Shown: positions 1 to 10,787, counted from the first letter of the stretch. The stretch: DNA of 64,000 nucleotides from Epithemia pelagica (GCA_946965045.2 OX337237.1:3224001-3288000); one strand, 5' to 3'. The notes: generated by a model not told the origin, from the sequence alone. Program-made: numbers and translations.

Positions 1-749
1 GACTGTGTCTCCTTGTCGTCTCTCATCATCAGTTATTTTTTTTTGCGAAACGAGATTGTGAGAAAGGGCGCGACTCCAAATTTGAGAATTGTTGCGCGGG
101 CGGCGGGCGCTCGAAAAAATTGCGCACGTACAAGTCTGCCCTTCCTGCACGAGGGCACGAACTTTGCCGCGCCAAAACAATGGTCGTCTGTCATTTATCC
201 GAGATGCAGATGGAGCACACATACCGTCTGTCCGTCCATCCTGAGCACGACGCCTGGCAGGCACATCGGGGCGGCGGCCTCGCAGGCTCGAAATTCGGAA
301 GAGGTGTTGTGACAAGATCTTTCGAACATTCCGTTGGTTCGGTCAGCGCTCGCTCTCCCCCAAGCCAAGAAGAAAGAAGACAGCACTCCAAATTTTTTGC
401 ATTTCATCGAAGCCACACACACGCACCCCACAAACTGCCAAAAAAAAGATTCTGTTTTCTCTTGTTCCCTTCTTTGGTGCCCAGCAACAAAACATCAAAC
501 AAAGAAGGAGCAGATCATCGAAACACATGATTGACACACATCATCCCCATCTCAGAATCGAAGGATCCAAGGAGAGTTCAAAGTGCTATTAGGTTCGAGG
601 TTTAGCTCTATAAGAGAGTGCTGCTGCTGCTTGTTCCTCTTATTTTTGTGCATTGAATTCGATATATCCAACGACCGCATCCGTCTGTTTGTGCTCATAC
701 TATACACGTGGTGTTCCATTCCATTCACAACGACCGTGACAACGACACC
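1..749. other. Upstream region, no gene
   Basis: I see no convincing gene here. Bases 69-177 are a diverged copy of a roughly 100-bp repeat found again, inverted, at 10788-10887. From about 225 onward the sequence is homologous to the inverted segment ending near 37775, so the promoter and leader of the following gene were duplicated together with it. Confidence 0.6.
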
Positions 750-1673
750 ATGCCTGCTACTATCACTACAAGTAACGCCACGGCTGGGGACGAAATTGAA
801 CAATTGACCTTGCAAGCAGATGCCATTTTGGAGACCCTACGATTGGAAACCCACAAATCGAACAACAACCACGACAACATCGAGGACAACAACTTTTCTC
901 CAGACGAAACGACCGCATCCTCTCCTACCGCACGTGCCATTTCCACTACACACCAATGGTTGCAATGGTCCAACCACACACAAGAACAAGAAGAATCCAC
1001 AGCGGCCGTGGTTCCATCCGATTCGCAATCCTTTTCCTCTTCGTACAGCAATCCTCCTATCAATACTAGCGACCAGCCACCAAATGTGGATGAGTTACAG
1101 CAGGAACAAGGAGAAGAACAAGCTTCCTCGTCGTTGTTGTCCTCCTGGTTGGCCCAGACTCGTCGTTCCGATCCTCTCCACCATTCAGAAAGTGACAATG
1201 ATGAGGATGCCATTCCTCCCATGGTGGTCATGGTCGGTGGTGGCTTACTCGGTGCCAATTTGGTGCAACACCAAGAATATTTGCAAGAACAAAAGACTCT
1301 CAAACACCATCAACAAGTGCAATCGCAATTGGCTAGCCAAGCGGCGGCCAAGGCGCGAGCCAATGAGGAACGACGCAAAGAACAAGAACGAAGCGAACGA
1401 CGACGACGACGACGCAGAGCGGCACTCGAACAGGAGCAGAACCACACGATGCAACTCGAGAACCACAAGCCGTTTGCCGTTACATGGTTGGATGTCGCCT
1501 TGCTGAGTGCTACACTGGTGGTTCTAACCAGTGTCGCTTGGCTCGTGTTTGGATCATCTCAACCACAATCATCTTCTTATTCTTCACAAGCACAGCAGCA
1601 AGCCCTCTTGTTGCATCCGGATGGACACATGATTACACCATTGGCCTCGTGGTATCCTCCAAGAAGATTCTAG
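225..1673 (+). repeat. Segmental duplication, copy A
   Basis: This stretch (leader plus the whole coding region of the next gene) matches the reverse complement of about 36353-37775. Leader landmarks such as the CCGTCTGTCCGTCC block, the GATCTTTCGAA block and the ATCGAAACAC(A)TGATTGACAC block occur in the same order in both. The copies have clearly diverged and carry indels, so the event is not recent. Confidence 0.75.
750..1673 (+). CDS. Coiled-coil protein with one C-terminal membrane segment
   Basis: Unrecognised 307-residue protein. The ATG at 750 is chosen over an in-frame ATG at 708 because the paralog at 36353-37267 begins at the matching position. The N-terminus has a conserved acidic stretch (DEIEQL-LQADAIL--LRLE), followed by a Ser/Glu/Gln-rich linker. 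Then come a short hydrophobic Gly motif (VVMVGGGLLGA) and a strongly charged Arg/Glu/Gln coiled coil at about 175-240. One membrane segment lies at about 246-268, with a short conserved tail containing LLLHPDGHM-TPLASW. Topology suggests a membrane-anchored protein with a large cytosolic N-terminus. No catalytic domain is recognised. No intron is needed. Retention of the two conserved ends in both copies argues that it is a real gene. Confidence 0.75.
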   Translation: MPATITTSNATAGDEIEQLTLQADAILETLRLETHKSNNNHDNIEDNNFSPDETTASSPTARAISTTHQWLQWSNHTQEQEESTAAVVPSDSQSFSSSYSNPPINTSDQPPNVDELQQEQGEEQASSSLLSSWLAQTRRSDPLHHSESDNDEDAIPPMVVMVGGGLLGANLVQHQEYLQEQKTLKHHQQVQSQLASQAAAKARANEERRKEQERSERRRRRRRAALEQEQNHTMQLENHKPFAVTWLDVALLSATLVVLTSVAWLVFGSSQPQSSSYSSQAQQQALLLHPDGHMITPLASWYPPRRF

Positions 1674-2709
1674 GACTTTCGGATCCTTGCCGTCTCCGAT
1701 TCGAACCACACACACATGTACACGATCATGTTGCTGCTGGACGAGGTATTCCCTGCGGTGGCACAGTTGGCTACCGTGTCGAACGAGTTGCGCGCACGGC
1801 ACCCACACGAGAATGAACCAAAGGCCGGGTGCCAATACTCGTTGTGTGGTTCCGCAACTCGTGGTGGTGGTCGTTCCGTCACTCGTGGACCGAGACTGTC
1901 TGTGGCACATGCCGCAACAACCAGAAACGATTGCATAAAACAGAGCCACACAAGAACGGAAAGAGCTACATTGACTGCCCAGGAAAAGACTTGGGGCCAC
2001 CGAACCGCGACCTAGAATCGTTGTCCTCCTCCATTGCGCCGAATATCATGGTATCGTAGACTACACAGCTTCGTCTGGCTTGGGTCCACCGAACCGCGAC
2101 TGATAATCGACTCCCATCCTGATTACGCTCCATCGGTTGAGGGATACAGTTAAATATATGGTATACTATATTGTACATTATCGAAACGATGAGTAGGATA
2201 CGCAACTTCAACGTTGCGTGGAAATGCGTGGCGCTTGTCATGAATACAAGAAAATTGGAGACATCATCCTCATCTTTCTCATCCTCACACACACACGAGG
2301 TCCATGTCAGAGCGAGAGCATCCGATCTCTCCACCGTCATCTGCCTTGGTTCTCACTTGTCACTTACCTTCTCAACGCATCAAGAGCATCATCAGTAGTG
2401 AGAGTCATCGATCACCATCACCAACCAAGACAACGGACAGCCGCAATCGTGTCACGTCACAAACACCAGTGTGCATACCCACGATTAAGGATAGTTGTGG
2501 TGATTGTCATTTCTTTTTGGACAATCCAAACAAGACAAAACGATCGAGTTTCCGGAGAATCTGTTGCTCCCTCTCCAACAATATCAACAACAACAACAAC
2601 CTTCCGCTAGAACAACGACGAGACACACGTCTTGAGAGATTCTCTCCAACAACAAACAAGCCAAGAATCCATCCAAGAAGAATCCAAAGGTTCCCTTTCA
2701 TCTCGTGTC
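1674..2709. other. Intergenic region with a short direct repeat
   Basis: No convincing gene. An imperfect direct repeat of about 30 bp (CTTGGG-CCACCGAACCGCGAC--AATCG) lies at about 1990-2020 and 2081-2112. The last part is A/C-rich and probably forms the leader of the next gene. Confidence 0.5.
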
Positions 2710-3663
2710 ATGGTGAATTCTGTTTTGGTTTGGACGATGCTGCTCTTGCTTGTCGTGTCACCCAGTCACGCCTGGCAGATATCGACACCACGAACCACTA
2801 CGACCAGTCCGTTCCACCATCCTGTTCGTCGTCGCCACTCCATGGCGGTCTTGTCCATGACACAGACGGAACGTTCGTCGTCTTCCCTGTTGCAACGGTT
2901 TCAATCCAGTGTCCAGGGGGCCATTCGCTTTGGCGTGGCCCAACGAGCCTTGCCCAATGGCACCTTGGTGCCTCGACCGCCGCAAGTCCAAAAACCACCG
3001 GCCTACTTGTTGCAACCCTTGACCTGGGTCGATCGATCCATTCATCAACGCGATTATGGAGGAGAAGTGCCAACATCAGCTGCACGGCAACGACGACCAG
3101 CACCACCACCACAAGAACAACTCGAACAAGAACAAGACCAAGACGAACAACAACTGGTGGAGGAGGAACCCGAGCGACCAGAACAAGAAGAAGAAGAAGA
3201 ACCAGAACAAGATTCAGCCGATGCTGGTACGTGGGACATTTTCCCCACCTACAAGACAACGAGAGCGACAAGGATGGAACCCACTCCAACCGTCACGGCA
3301 AACGACGACCGGATCGACGCAATCACACCAACGACTCCAGTGTTGGAGGTGGAAATGGCAACCACCACCACTACCACAGATCCTTCCATTGTGGTCAACG
3401 ACGATACCACAAGGACGACGACTGTATCCTCCCGAGCAACAACGGACGTACCACCGCCGCAGAACCACAACAACAAGGACCAGACGAGGAGCGAGATGGA
3501 GGACGACAGCCCAGACCACAAGATGAATGATGATGATGACGATGGCATGGTCGAGGCCACACAGAAAAAGGACGACGCCACGTCGTCTCGCGAGTTGGTG
3601 GGTGCTGGAACAGCAGTCAACGACCCAACAACGGTACCCTTTTTTCTACAGCAAACACGCTAG
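2710..3663 (+). CDS. Low-complexity protein with signal peptide, possible plastid targeting
   Basis: Unrecognised 317-residue protein. The ATG at 2710 is preferred over an in-frame ATG at 2632 because it puts a clear signal peptide at the terminus (MVNSVLVWTMLLLLVVSPSHA). The predicted cleavage is followed by Trp and a Ser/Thr/Arg-rich stretch, which resembles the A-F/W/Y/L motif of diatom bipartite plastid presequences. A short ordered block (about 55-105: SLLQRFQSSVQGAIRFGVAQ to LLQPLTWVDRSIH) precedes a Glu/Gln-rich and then Thr/Asp-rich disordered tail. Targeting is inference; the alternative is plain secretion. Confidence 0.6.
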   Translation: MVNSVLVWTMLLLLVVSPSHAWQISTPRTTTTSPFHHPVRRRHSMAVLSMTQTERSSSSLLQRFQSSVQGAIRFGVAQRALPNGTLVPRPPQVQKPPAYLLQPLTWVDRSIHQRDYGGEVPTSAARQRRPAPPPQEQLEQEQDQDEQQLVEEEPERPEQEEEEEPEQDSADAGTWDIFPTYKTTRATRMEPTPTVTANDDRIDAITPTTPVLEVEMATTTTTTDPSIVVNDDTTRTTTVSSRATTDVPPPQNHNNKDQTRSEMEDDSPDHKMNDDDDDGMVEATQKKDDATSSRELVGAGTAVNDPTTVPFFLQQTR

Positions 3664-4449
3664 ACGTGAACACGAAATTACGTTCGACACACCTAAAACA
3701 TTCATTTATTCATTCATAAAATCCAAGAAGAGTCGACGACGACAAGGACCAACAGTACAAGATACAAGGTGTCAAGACTCGGAGATGGGACGGCGACAGA
3801 CCCCCTGACAACAACCACAACAACAACAACAAAAGACACTAGTACGGAGAGTCTTCAGCGCAGAGGTATGTGATGGTATCTCTCCTGTCGACCAATTTTT
3901 AGTAGACGGGCGACGACACCCACAATGCCTGCCTGGATGAGCCCTCTGCACGACCTTGATTCGTGATCGTACAGAACTAGTGTGTGACAGATCCGGGATG
4001 GATCGTCCCCGAAATGACAGTGTCAGGAGGATGGTGAGGGTGCGGAAGTGCGCTCCTCTTGGACGACGCTGAAACGAGTTCCACCAAAAGACACATGGCA
4101 CGGATGAAATGGTGAATGTGGACTTATCCAAAATTATTGTGCATCATCTAATACTACTAATAATAGAACTATAATCAAAAGACCACCAGTCTCCTACGAA
4201 AACGATTTCGCGGAACCGTTTTGCGACTAGGTAGGCACTACGAACATGACATGGCATTCATACTTTGCGAGTCAGTCGTCCGACACTTTTGAGATAGAGG
4301 GTCCCCACCCTCTTGGATAGCAGCATCCGGACACAATGACAACCGGTAACATGGGTACACACTAGTCATTTCGTGTGTTTCGTTCCCTCCCGATCCATGC
4401 ATTCCCGCTTAGGAACCATGGTTCGTTATTGTCAACGACGGAAGAAACG

Positions 4450-4496
<47 letters not shown>

Positions 4497-4639
4497 CGCG
4501 GTCTTTTTGGAATGTGCATGATGAATGTGTTGTTCTTGGGACGTGGACACATGTACGCACAAATGTCTTGCCGGGAGAACAATGGGGTATGTTAATAGCG
4601 TCCAATGACATTCCAGCGAGACAACATGTGTGTATTCTT
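3664..4639. other. Intergenic region with (AAC)n microsatellite
   Basis: No gene seen. It holds the 3' ends of two convergent genes. A perfect AAC trinucleotide run of about 16 units lies at 4449-4497. Confidence 0.6.
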
Positions 4640-6295
4640 TCAATTGAAGCCACGGTTCCAGGCCAGTTCCAATTCCTCCAGCAATACCGCATTGGTTCGT
4701 TTCAAAGTGGTGGTTGTTGTTGTGGTGGAAGTCACATTGATGGGATGATGCTGGTGGTTGGTATGAGAGACGAGCTTGAGCTTGGACGTTTGTGGTGATT
4801 GTGGGCGGCTCTTCTTGTTGTTGGAAGTCAAAGAAGGAGCATGATACCAAACGGATCGATCACAGGCCGATGGGACGACCCCGGCCACGGTATGAGGCTG
4901 CGGTCCCCGGTGTCCATTGGTATATTGCCACAGTGTATAATGCGACCATCCCGGTGGAATGGTGGGTTGGGTCGACTTTGTGGTCGTCCATTCGGCCCAC
5001 CAGAGGGGACACTGGTTCAGAATGGCATCGCCGCCACTTTGTTTCATGGAATCGCGCAACAATTTACCGCCATACAAGACGGGCCATTTCCCCGTGCGAC
5101 GATGAATGCCTTGACAAAAGGCACGGGCTTGCGGTAGGGTCATTTGGGTTCCGTGTGGATTTTCTTCCCAATCCAACACGAGCAGGGTCGTGTTATGGAC
5201 TGTGGGTTGCACGACGGACATAAAGTAGTTCAATTGTTTCGTCACATTGGTACCCGTGCCAAAATGATAGGCGCCCCACAACAAGCCAGCCGCCATGGCT
5301 TGTTTGCGCCGCTTATGATAGGTCGGATCGGTATAGCCGTAGCCTTCGGTACTCTTGGCAATCACGGCTCGAATCGTGCCGTGTCGGGCCAAGGTGGGAA
5401 AATCCACATGGGTTTGATAGTGCGAAATATCCAAGACCACATTCCACGTATTGACAGGAGGAAAGGAAGAGGATTGGCGGTTCTTGTTGCTCGAGGAGGA
5501 AAATGGCACGATGGCGTTGGGGGAGGATGGCAAGTGCCATCCCATCCACAGGGCCTGGGTCCACGTGTCAAGCCCCACAATGCCGTCCATGGGTGCCAGG
5601 CCGTGACGGTCTTGAAAGGCTCGCGTGGCTCGTTCCGTGCGAGGTCCAAACCACCCATCGACGCGCAAGAATTCGTCGTTGTTGTCGTCAAGTTGTTTCA
5701 AAAAGGCTTGCCAGGCGGCGACATCGGGCCCCTGACTCTGACCGCGATACGAGATCAAGAGGGTGACCAATCCATAATACTCGTAGGCCACCCGTAGGGT
5801 TTGGGGACCGACAATCCCATCCACCACCAATTGTCTGCCATGTTTGGATTGAAAGGCGCGCGTCGCCTGTTCCGTCTGCGGACCAAAGTCTCCATCGATG
5901 CGACCCACGACCGTCAGTTGTACCACGTCTCGCAAAAAGCCTTGCCACACGCGCACATACCAGGCATGACAGGCATTCTTCACCGGATGGTTGTGGGACG
6001 GTTGTCTGGACTGGGGTTGCAAAAATCCCATGGATTGGGCTTGCATCAAGGTGGGCGGATCGACCAGGCCCGAGGGTTGCACGAGTTGCGCAAAGCTAGT
6101 GTGATTGTTCCACCGTTGAACATGACCATTTTGATAGGCGGGAACGAACCGTCGTTGAAAGGCTTGCGTGGCGTCCCGCGTTTGAGGGCCAAACACACCA
6201 TCCACATTTACTACTTTGTAGTGTTGGTGTTGCTGCAAAAAGCATTGCCAGGCTTGCACGTCCGGGCCGGAACGACCGAGGCGCAACGGAGGCAT
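4640..6295 (-). CDS. GH25 lysozyme with three peptidoglycan-binding repeats
   Basis: 551-residue glycoside hydrolase of family 25 (Chalaropsis-type muramidase), expected to cleave the N-acetylmuramic acid-GlcNAc backbone of peptidoglycan. Three PG_binding_1-like repeats occupy about 6-85, 113-170 and 190-245. Each has the DG-FGP-T--A--AFQ signature. The catalytic domain spans about 285-485: the first acid lies in VVLDIS (D289), AKSTEG follows, and the DWE motif supplies D375 and E377. WQYT lies near its end. The C-terminus is a Thr/Ser-rich tail. An in-frame stop lies a few codons upstream of the ATG, so no signal peptide is visible; secretion would need an unseen upstream exon. This domain order is typical of bacterial cell-wall hydrolases, so acquisition from bacteria is likely (inference). 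Codon use looks like that of the neighbouring genes. Confidence 0.9.
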   Translation of the reverse strand: MPPLRLGRSGPDVQAWQCFLQQHQHYKVVNVDGVFGPQTRDATQAFQRRFVPAYQNGHVQRWNNHTSFAQLVQPSGLVDPPTLMQAQSMGFLQPQSRQPSHNHPVKNACHAWYVRVWQGFLRDVVQLTVVGRIDGDFGPQTEQATRAFQSKHGRQLVVDGIVGPQTLRVAYEYYGLVTLLISYRGQSQGPDVAAWQAFLKQLDDNNDEFLRVDGWFGPRTERATRAFQDRHGLAPMDGIVGLDTWTQALWMGWHLPSSPNAIVPFSSSSNKNRQSSSFPPVNTWNVVLDISHYQTHVDFPTLARHGTIRAVIAKSTEGYGYTDPTYHKRRKQAMAAGLLWGAYHFGTGTNVTKQLNYFMSVVQPTVHNTTLLVLDWEENPHGTQMTLPQARAFCQGIHRRTGKWPVLYGGKLLRDSMKQSGGDAILNQCPLWWAEWTTTKSTQPTIPPGWSHYTLWQYTNGHRGPQPHTVAGVVPSACDRSVWYHAPSLTSNNKKSRPQSPQTSKLKLVSHTNHQHHPINVTSTTTTTTTLKRTNAVLLEELELAWNRGFN

Positions 6296-7700
6296 TCTTG
6301 ATTGTTGGTTGATGGACTAATAGGTAGTTGGAATCGAGGCAAGTAGGCACGGTCGATCAACTTTGGCTCCGAAAATAATAGGGGTATGTGCAATCGGGTG
6401 AGCTGACAAAGAATCAGAGGCAACGAAGGAGCAATCCAGAGGCTTGCTGGAGCTCGTTTGATTTGTCTTGGTTTTGTTGTTGTTTGGTAGAACGGTTTGT
6501 GTTTCTTCGCTTGGGGATCGAACGGCGCTTGGATTTCCTGCTGGCTTGTCTGTTTCGTGGTTTGTTCCTCGAGTGCACTACGAGTTTTCGACAATGCCTG
6601 GACTGCGAAATCTCCAGTCTCTCTCTCTCTCTCTCTCTCTCAGTGCGGTTGATTTGCTTGTTTGTTGCGGCAAATTTCCAAACTACAACACAATGCCTGG
6701 ACTGCGAAATCTCCTTTCCAAAAGGATGATACTCGTAGGATGTTGTTGTTGTTCGACACAAAAGAGTCCTCTTCTTGTAGGATGCTGCTGCTACTGGGCA
6801 CATTCGTCACACACAGACAGAGCCATCACATTATATTTCTTTGTTTGTCGCTGTTGTGTCATGGTCTTGGACCGTCGCCATTCGGAACAAAAATCTTGTC
6901 GGCAGAACGCCCCGCCAACTGGCCCGGCAGATGTTCGTCTGTTATCTGTCCGACGACCGTTCACGATTCGGGATTCGGGATTCGGGACTGGGTCGACCGC
7001 GCATTCAACTCGCGCAAACGAATTGAATCGGCCGCCACGTTCCGTTGAAGCGCCGGGCAACCAGGGTCCCACCAGTCGTTGCTCTATGTGCTTCATTTTT
7101 TGGAGTTTGCAACGACGAGCCACATGCAACAAACACAAAGTTGCCTTCTCTGATACGGCATTCTCTCTTCTTCTCGCTATCACTTTTTCAGCTCTGTCTC
7201 TTCGGTTGGTTGGTTCTTCTGGTTTTTCCAACAACAACAAGCCATATTCCAAAAAACAGTCATTCTCGTCCTTCCGGTGATGCTGCTGCATCCGAGTTCG
7301 AATCCCACAATTCCAACGGAACACGCGGATCGGTAAAAAGTTTGCCTCCTCACGAGAAAGACTAGGGGGCACACCAGTTTGTGAAATTGTGCGTGTGCTG
7401 CAAACTACATTGCTTCTCTTTTGGGGGGTTTGTCCACCAAGAGTTGAGACCAAACAACAAGAACAACCACAAGTCGCTCTATACGTGTGTTTCTCTTGGA
7501 GCGTACGGTCGGTGGTTTCTTGCAGCTACAACAACAAACAACAAGACTATCCTTGGGGGTGTGTGTGTTGTTCCTCCAGGAGAGACTTGAGAAGAAGAAA
7601 ACAACCCAACGAATCAACACCAACAACAACAACAACGAACACAATATTTCCAAGCGAGCAAGCCACAGCAAAAAAAGAACTTGCAAGCAACCAAGCAACC
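6296..7700. other. Intergenic region with direct repeat and CT microsatellite
   Basis: No convincing gene between divergent genes. A 22-bp unit (AATGCCTGGACTGCGAAATCTC) occurs at about 6593-6616 and 6691-6714, with a (CT)n run at about 6617-6641 between the copies. A second short repeat (GTAGGATG-TG-TG) lies at about 6737 and 6777. Confidence 0.5.
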
Positions 7701-9266
7701 ATGGCGGCAGAAACCAGCACTGCGTCCCGAACGGCATGGCCGTATCGATCCAGTCTCTTGCTGCGTCCTTGCAGCAACTCCCAACGACGATCCAAATCAT
7801 CATCCTTGTCCAAAACAGAAGCCACTCCACAACCACAACCACAACAAGCAACCACACTTGTTTCGAAAAAGGCAGCCGCCCTCTTGGCGTGTCCGATTCG
7901 TCCCAAACGACTCCTGCTACGGCAACAACCACGCAGCAAAACTGCTGGTGATGATGAGGAGGAGGTCAGGGCTCCTTCCCCCACCACCACCACCACAACC
8001 ACGAAAGAGCCACCGACCACCACCCGAACCAGACGAACCATTCTTCGGAACGGAGCGACATGCATGCAATCATCCTCCCACCGGATCGACCGTACGGCAC
8101 CTCCCATCCAACAACAGAGCAGCAACACTGGAATACCATCCACTTCTTGTTTGGTGGAACCATCCCAACAAAAAAAGAAGAAAAAGACGCTCACCTTTGC
8201 CCTCGATGAGTCTACCAAGAATCATGACACGGAGGATGATGCAAACGAACGACACTTGATACATCGTTTGTCGCAATTGCAATTGGAAACCCGTCACGAA
8301 CAAGCCCAATTGCGACATTTGGTCCATCAACTCAAGCAACAGCCGCCATCCAGTAGTGGTATTTCCAATCGACCCCCGAAGCATCGTCCCTATCCCTGGT
8401 CCTATTCGGGAAACGACCATCCTCACAATCATCATCACAATCATGTGGACGATACCAATCAAACCATGGTGACGCATTCCACCTCGGCCTCGACCGCCTC
8501 GGGCTTTACCCTGTCCACCACGGCCTCGTCCTTTGTCGTGGCCACCTATCAAGTCTTGACGGGCGATTGTGGTTGGTTCGGGTCGTCGTCCAAACCAACA
8601 ACTGCGGCGGGTGGCAGCACACCGTGGTGTTGTGGCACTGCTAGCAGTAGTCGGTGGTGTACCCTCTGTCCCGACGGAACCTGGGCTCAACAAGAACGAC
8701 GGAATGCCCGCAAACTCAAACGACGACGCGGTGGAGGACGACCTCGACCCTCGGCATCGCCCCCACCACCACCGGTCAAAAGCCTGTGGCACTCGCAACC
8801 CCCCACATCGTTTGTGCACATTCCCAGCACTACTTCGGAACAACCACAACTGTCATTATCCTCTCCATTGTCGTCTCCCCTTGCGTGTACTCCAACGTCG
8901 TCTTCTTCTCCGTCTCATCACTATCATGCGCAAGACCGGACCGTTCCACTCTTGGGATTGGAAGAAGAACAAAGCATGGCCCAGTCGGAATTGTCCACCT
9001 TTTTTGCCTTTGGCACTACTACTACTGGTAGAAATAATCCGCAGCAGAACCAAAAGAATCGTGGGGTGGTTTCATCATCACCACAAAATACTAAGGGCCG
9101 TCCCCTCTTTACCGGCACCAGCTACGCCAAGCACACTGGGAAAACCAACGACACGGACGACGACGACGAGGATTCCGATCCTCATGCCTTGTGGGCCGTC
9201 ATGGCACGACGCCAACGACGATTGGAACAACAACGACGACAGGCACAACGACAAGCACAATCCTAG
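7701..9266 (+). CDS. Unknown Gln/Pro/Thr-rich protein
   Basis: Unrecognised 521-residue protein, largely disordered. The ATG at 7701 is the first after a typical CAA-rich leader; upstream codons in frame look untranslated. Visible parts are a basic Ser-rich N-terminus and KKKKTLTFALDE followed by a Leu/Gln coiled-coil stretch (HRLSQLQLETRHEQAQLRHLVHQLK, about 185-215). A central Ser/Thr/Gly region contains CGWFGSS and WCTLCPDGTW. Near the end are LLGLEEEQ and a basic Arg/Gln terminus. LLGLE recalls the WYT/LGLE family of this window, but the WYT core is absent, so I do not assign it. Confidence 0.65.
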   Translation: MAAETSTASRTAWPYRSSLLLRPCSNSQRRSKSSSLSKTEATPQPQPQQATTLVSKKAAALLACPIRPKRLLLRQQPRSKTAGDDEEEVRAPSPTTTTTTTKEPPTTTRTRRTILRNGATCMQSSSHRIDRTAPPIQQQSSNTGIPSTSCLVEPSQQKKKKKTLTFALDESTKNHDTEDDANERHLIHRLSQLQLETRHEQAQLRHLVHQLKQQPPSSSGISNRPPKHRPYPWSYSGNDHPHNHHHNHVDDTNQTMVTHSTSASTASGFTLSTTASSFVVATYQVLTGDCGWFGSSSKPTTAAGGSTPWCCGTASSSRWCTLCPDGTWAQQERRNARKLKRRRGGGRPRPSASPPPPPVKSLWHSQPPTSFVHIPSTTSEQPQLSLSSPLSSPLACTPTSSSSPSHHYHAQDRTVPLLGLEEEQSMAQSELSTFFAFGTTTTGRNNPQQNQKNRGVVSSSPQNTKGRPLFTGTSYAKHTGKTNDTDDDDEDSDPHALWAVMARRQRRLEQQRRQAQRQAQS

Positions 9267-9647
9267 AGAAGAAGAGAATACGGCACTGTACAAAGCTTTT
9301 TCTTCTTTCTCTTTGTTAAAATAGCTACAATCACACACAAACACACGCAAACAATGGAGTGGAACAAGAATCGTACCATTCGTGGGGCTGGTAACACAAG
9401 TTTCCATGGGTTGCTAGTAGTGTTGTTTGGTGTACAATCTCTCCTTCCTCTCTCGCTCTGGTATGTGTGTGTGTGCTCCATCTTGGTGCGGTGGTCCTGT
9501 TTGGCTCCATGTCGTTTTTTTTTGGAGGGACCCCCCAAATCCATTCTATCTTGTGTGCATTCCTCCTCCTCTTCCTCATTGACGAGGAACGCAAAACTCC
9601 ATTCGTTCCTTGCCTGTGCACACGGCCAACTTGTGCGTGGTTCCTCC
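9267..9647. other. Short convergent intergenic region
   Basis: Contains the 3' flanks of the genes on either side. Nothing else seen. Confidence 0.5.
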
Positions 9648-10544
9648 TTACAAACTGGTACTCGTATAGACGGCCGCAAAATACCCCAAGGTCACCAGTA
9701 GGACCACAACACTGCCGGTAGTAGTGTGGAACATGTCGTGGGGACCGGCGGGGACCAATTCTTGGACCATGTCGTGCCAGGACTGCCACAGTCGAGACGC
9801 AAGAGTGGAATGATCCTTGTGGTCGTTATTGTTGTCGTCGTTGTGGTTGTCGTCGACCAAAACGAGGGGAAGGAGCCATCGTACCAGCAAGGCTCCCAAG
9901 GTCATGGTGGCCACAAGTTGGGTCCATGTCACGGACTGGAACGAAACCAAAGAATATCCGTTGGAGGACGAACCGACCAGGAGGCACACCAACAAGACCA
10001 AGAATACCATTCCACAGACGGCCAGAATCCGTAGTGACTTGTTCGTTGGTTGGTTGGCCTGCTTGGTGTTGTCCGTGCCAGTTGTGTCGTTGTCATTGGA
10101 ATAATACACGAGTTGGACTTGCGCTATTAGTGATTGCATCCAGGACGCTCGTTGCAAATGTTCGGGACGCAAGGCAATGGGTGGATTGCTGCTGGTGGGT
10201 TTCGTTGTCTTGTCAACGTTTTTATCGTCGTTCTTGTCCTTGTCGTTGTCGACCGGAAGTGGCTTGGTCAATTGGACCCAATACCGTCCGGTCGGCATGT
10301 GATAGTCGACAATCCAGGCCAATTGACCATTCAAGACACCCTTGCGACTCGTCGTGCCCTGAATTTGGACAAGGACAATGTTGCGTTGCGCATGGTTGGA
10401 CGACGAGGACGACGACGAGTACAGCGGGGGTAACCAGTGATGCGGATCGCGATACTCGTACTCCGTCTTGTTGGACGTCTGGCAATTCTCTTTGTGCTGC
10501 TTTTGGTCCTCCTCGGCCAAAAAGTCAACGGATGGAAAGGTCAT
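9648..10544 (-). CDS. Three-TM membrane protein with small GRYxVxL domain
   Basis: 298-residue unknown membrane protein. An acidic N-terminus and a poly-Ser run precede a small beta-rich module at about 70-131: NG-LAWIVDY---TGRYWVQL, then a low-complexity insert, then IALRPEHLQ. This resembles the short NG--G-V-----GRY-V-L----L-P-NL domain common in algal MYND, ankyrin and chaperone-like proteins, usually a protein-interaction module. Membrane segments lie at about 171-192, 207-230 and 276-295, with an Asp/Asn/His-rich loop between the last two. The start is the ATG at 10544; no intron is needed. Function unknown. Confidence 0.7.
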   Translation of the reverse strand: MTFPSVDFLAEEDQKQHKENCQTSNKTEYEYRDPHHWLPPLYSSSSSSSNHAQRNIVLVQIQGTTSRKGVLNGQLAWIVDYHMPTGRYWVQLTKPLPVDNDKDKNDDKNVDKTTKPTSSNPPIALRPEHLQRASWMQSLIAQVQLVYYSNDNDTTGTDNTKQANQPTNKSLRILAVCGMVFLVLLVCLLVGSSSNGYSLVSFQSVTWTQLVATMTLGALLVRWLLPLVLVDDNHNDDNNNDHKDHSTLASRLWQSWHDMVQELVPAGPHDMFHTTTGSVVVLLVTLGYFAAVYTSTSL

Positions 10545-10656
10545 GGTGGTGATGGTCCAACACTATACACTGCAGAACACACACACACTTTCACCCTCTT
10601 GCTTGTTGGTTTGGTTACCCCCTAACTTATCACCGGAACATTGATGCGGGTGAAGG

Positions 10657-10689
10657 TGCGAGTGCGGGGGGTAAGCCCCCGCACTCGCA
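10657..10689. repeat. Perfect inverted repeat (hairpin)
   Basis: TGCGAGTGCGGGGG at 10657-10670 is followed by a 5-base spacer and its exact complement at 10676-10689. A related GC-rich block (CCCCCCTCGCACTCGCACCTGCCCCCGCACC) recurs at about 10886-10917, suggesting a small repeat-derived unit. Confidence 0.8.
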
Positions 10690-10787
10690 TCAACATTCCT
10701 ACTAGAAACTTAACAGTTATCCGTAGTTTTGTCATGCGAGTGTGCTTCAACGGATAGAATGACAGACGATTACCGATACTCTTCAGC

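Noticed and set aside
6468-7280. 270-codon open frame between the lysozyme and the next gene
   Set aside because: No domain, odd composition, contains the CT microsatellite and the short direct repeat; reads like an intergenic shadow.
10657-10689. Hairpin as a rho-independent terminator
   Set aside because: No U-tract follows, and the genome is eukaryotic; more likely repeat-derived.
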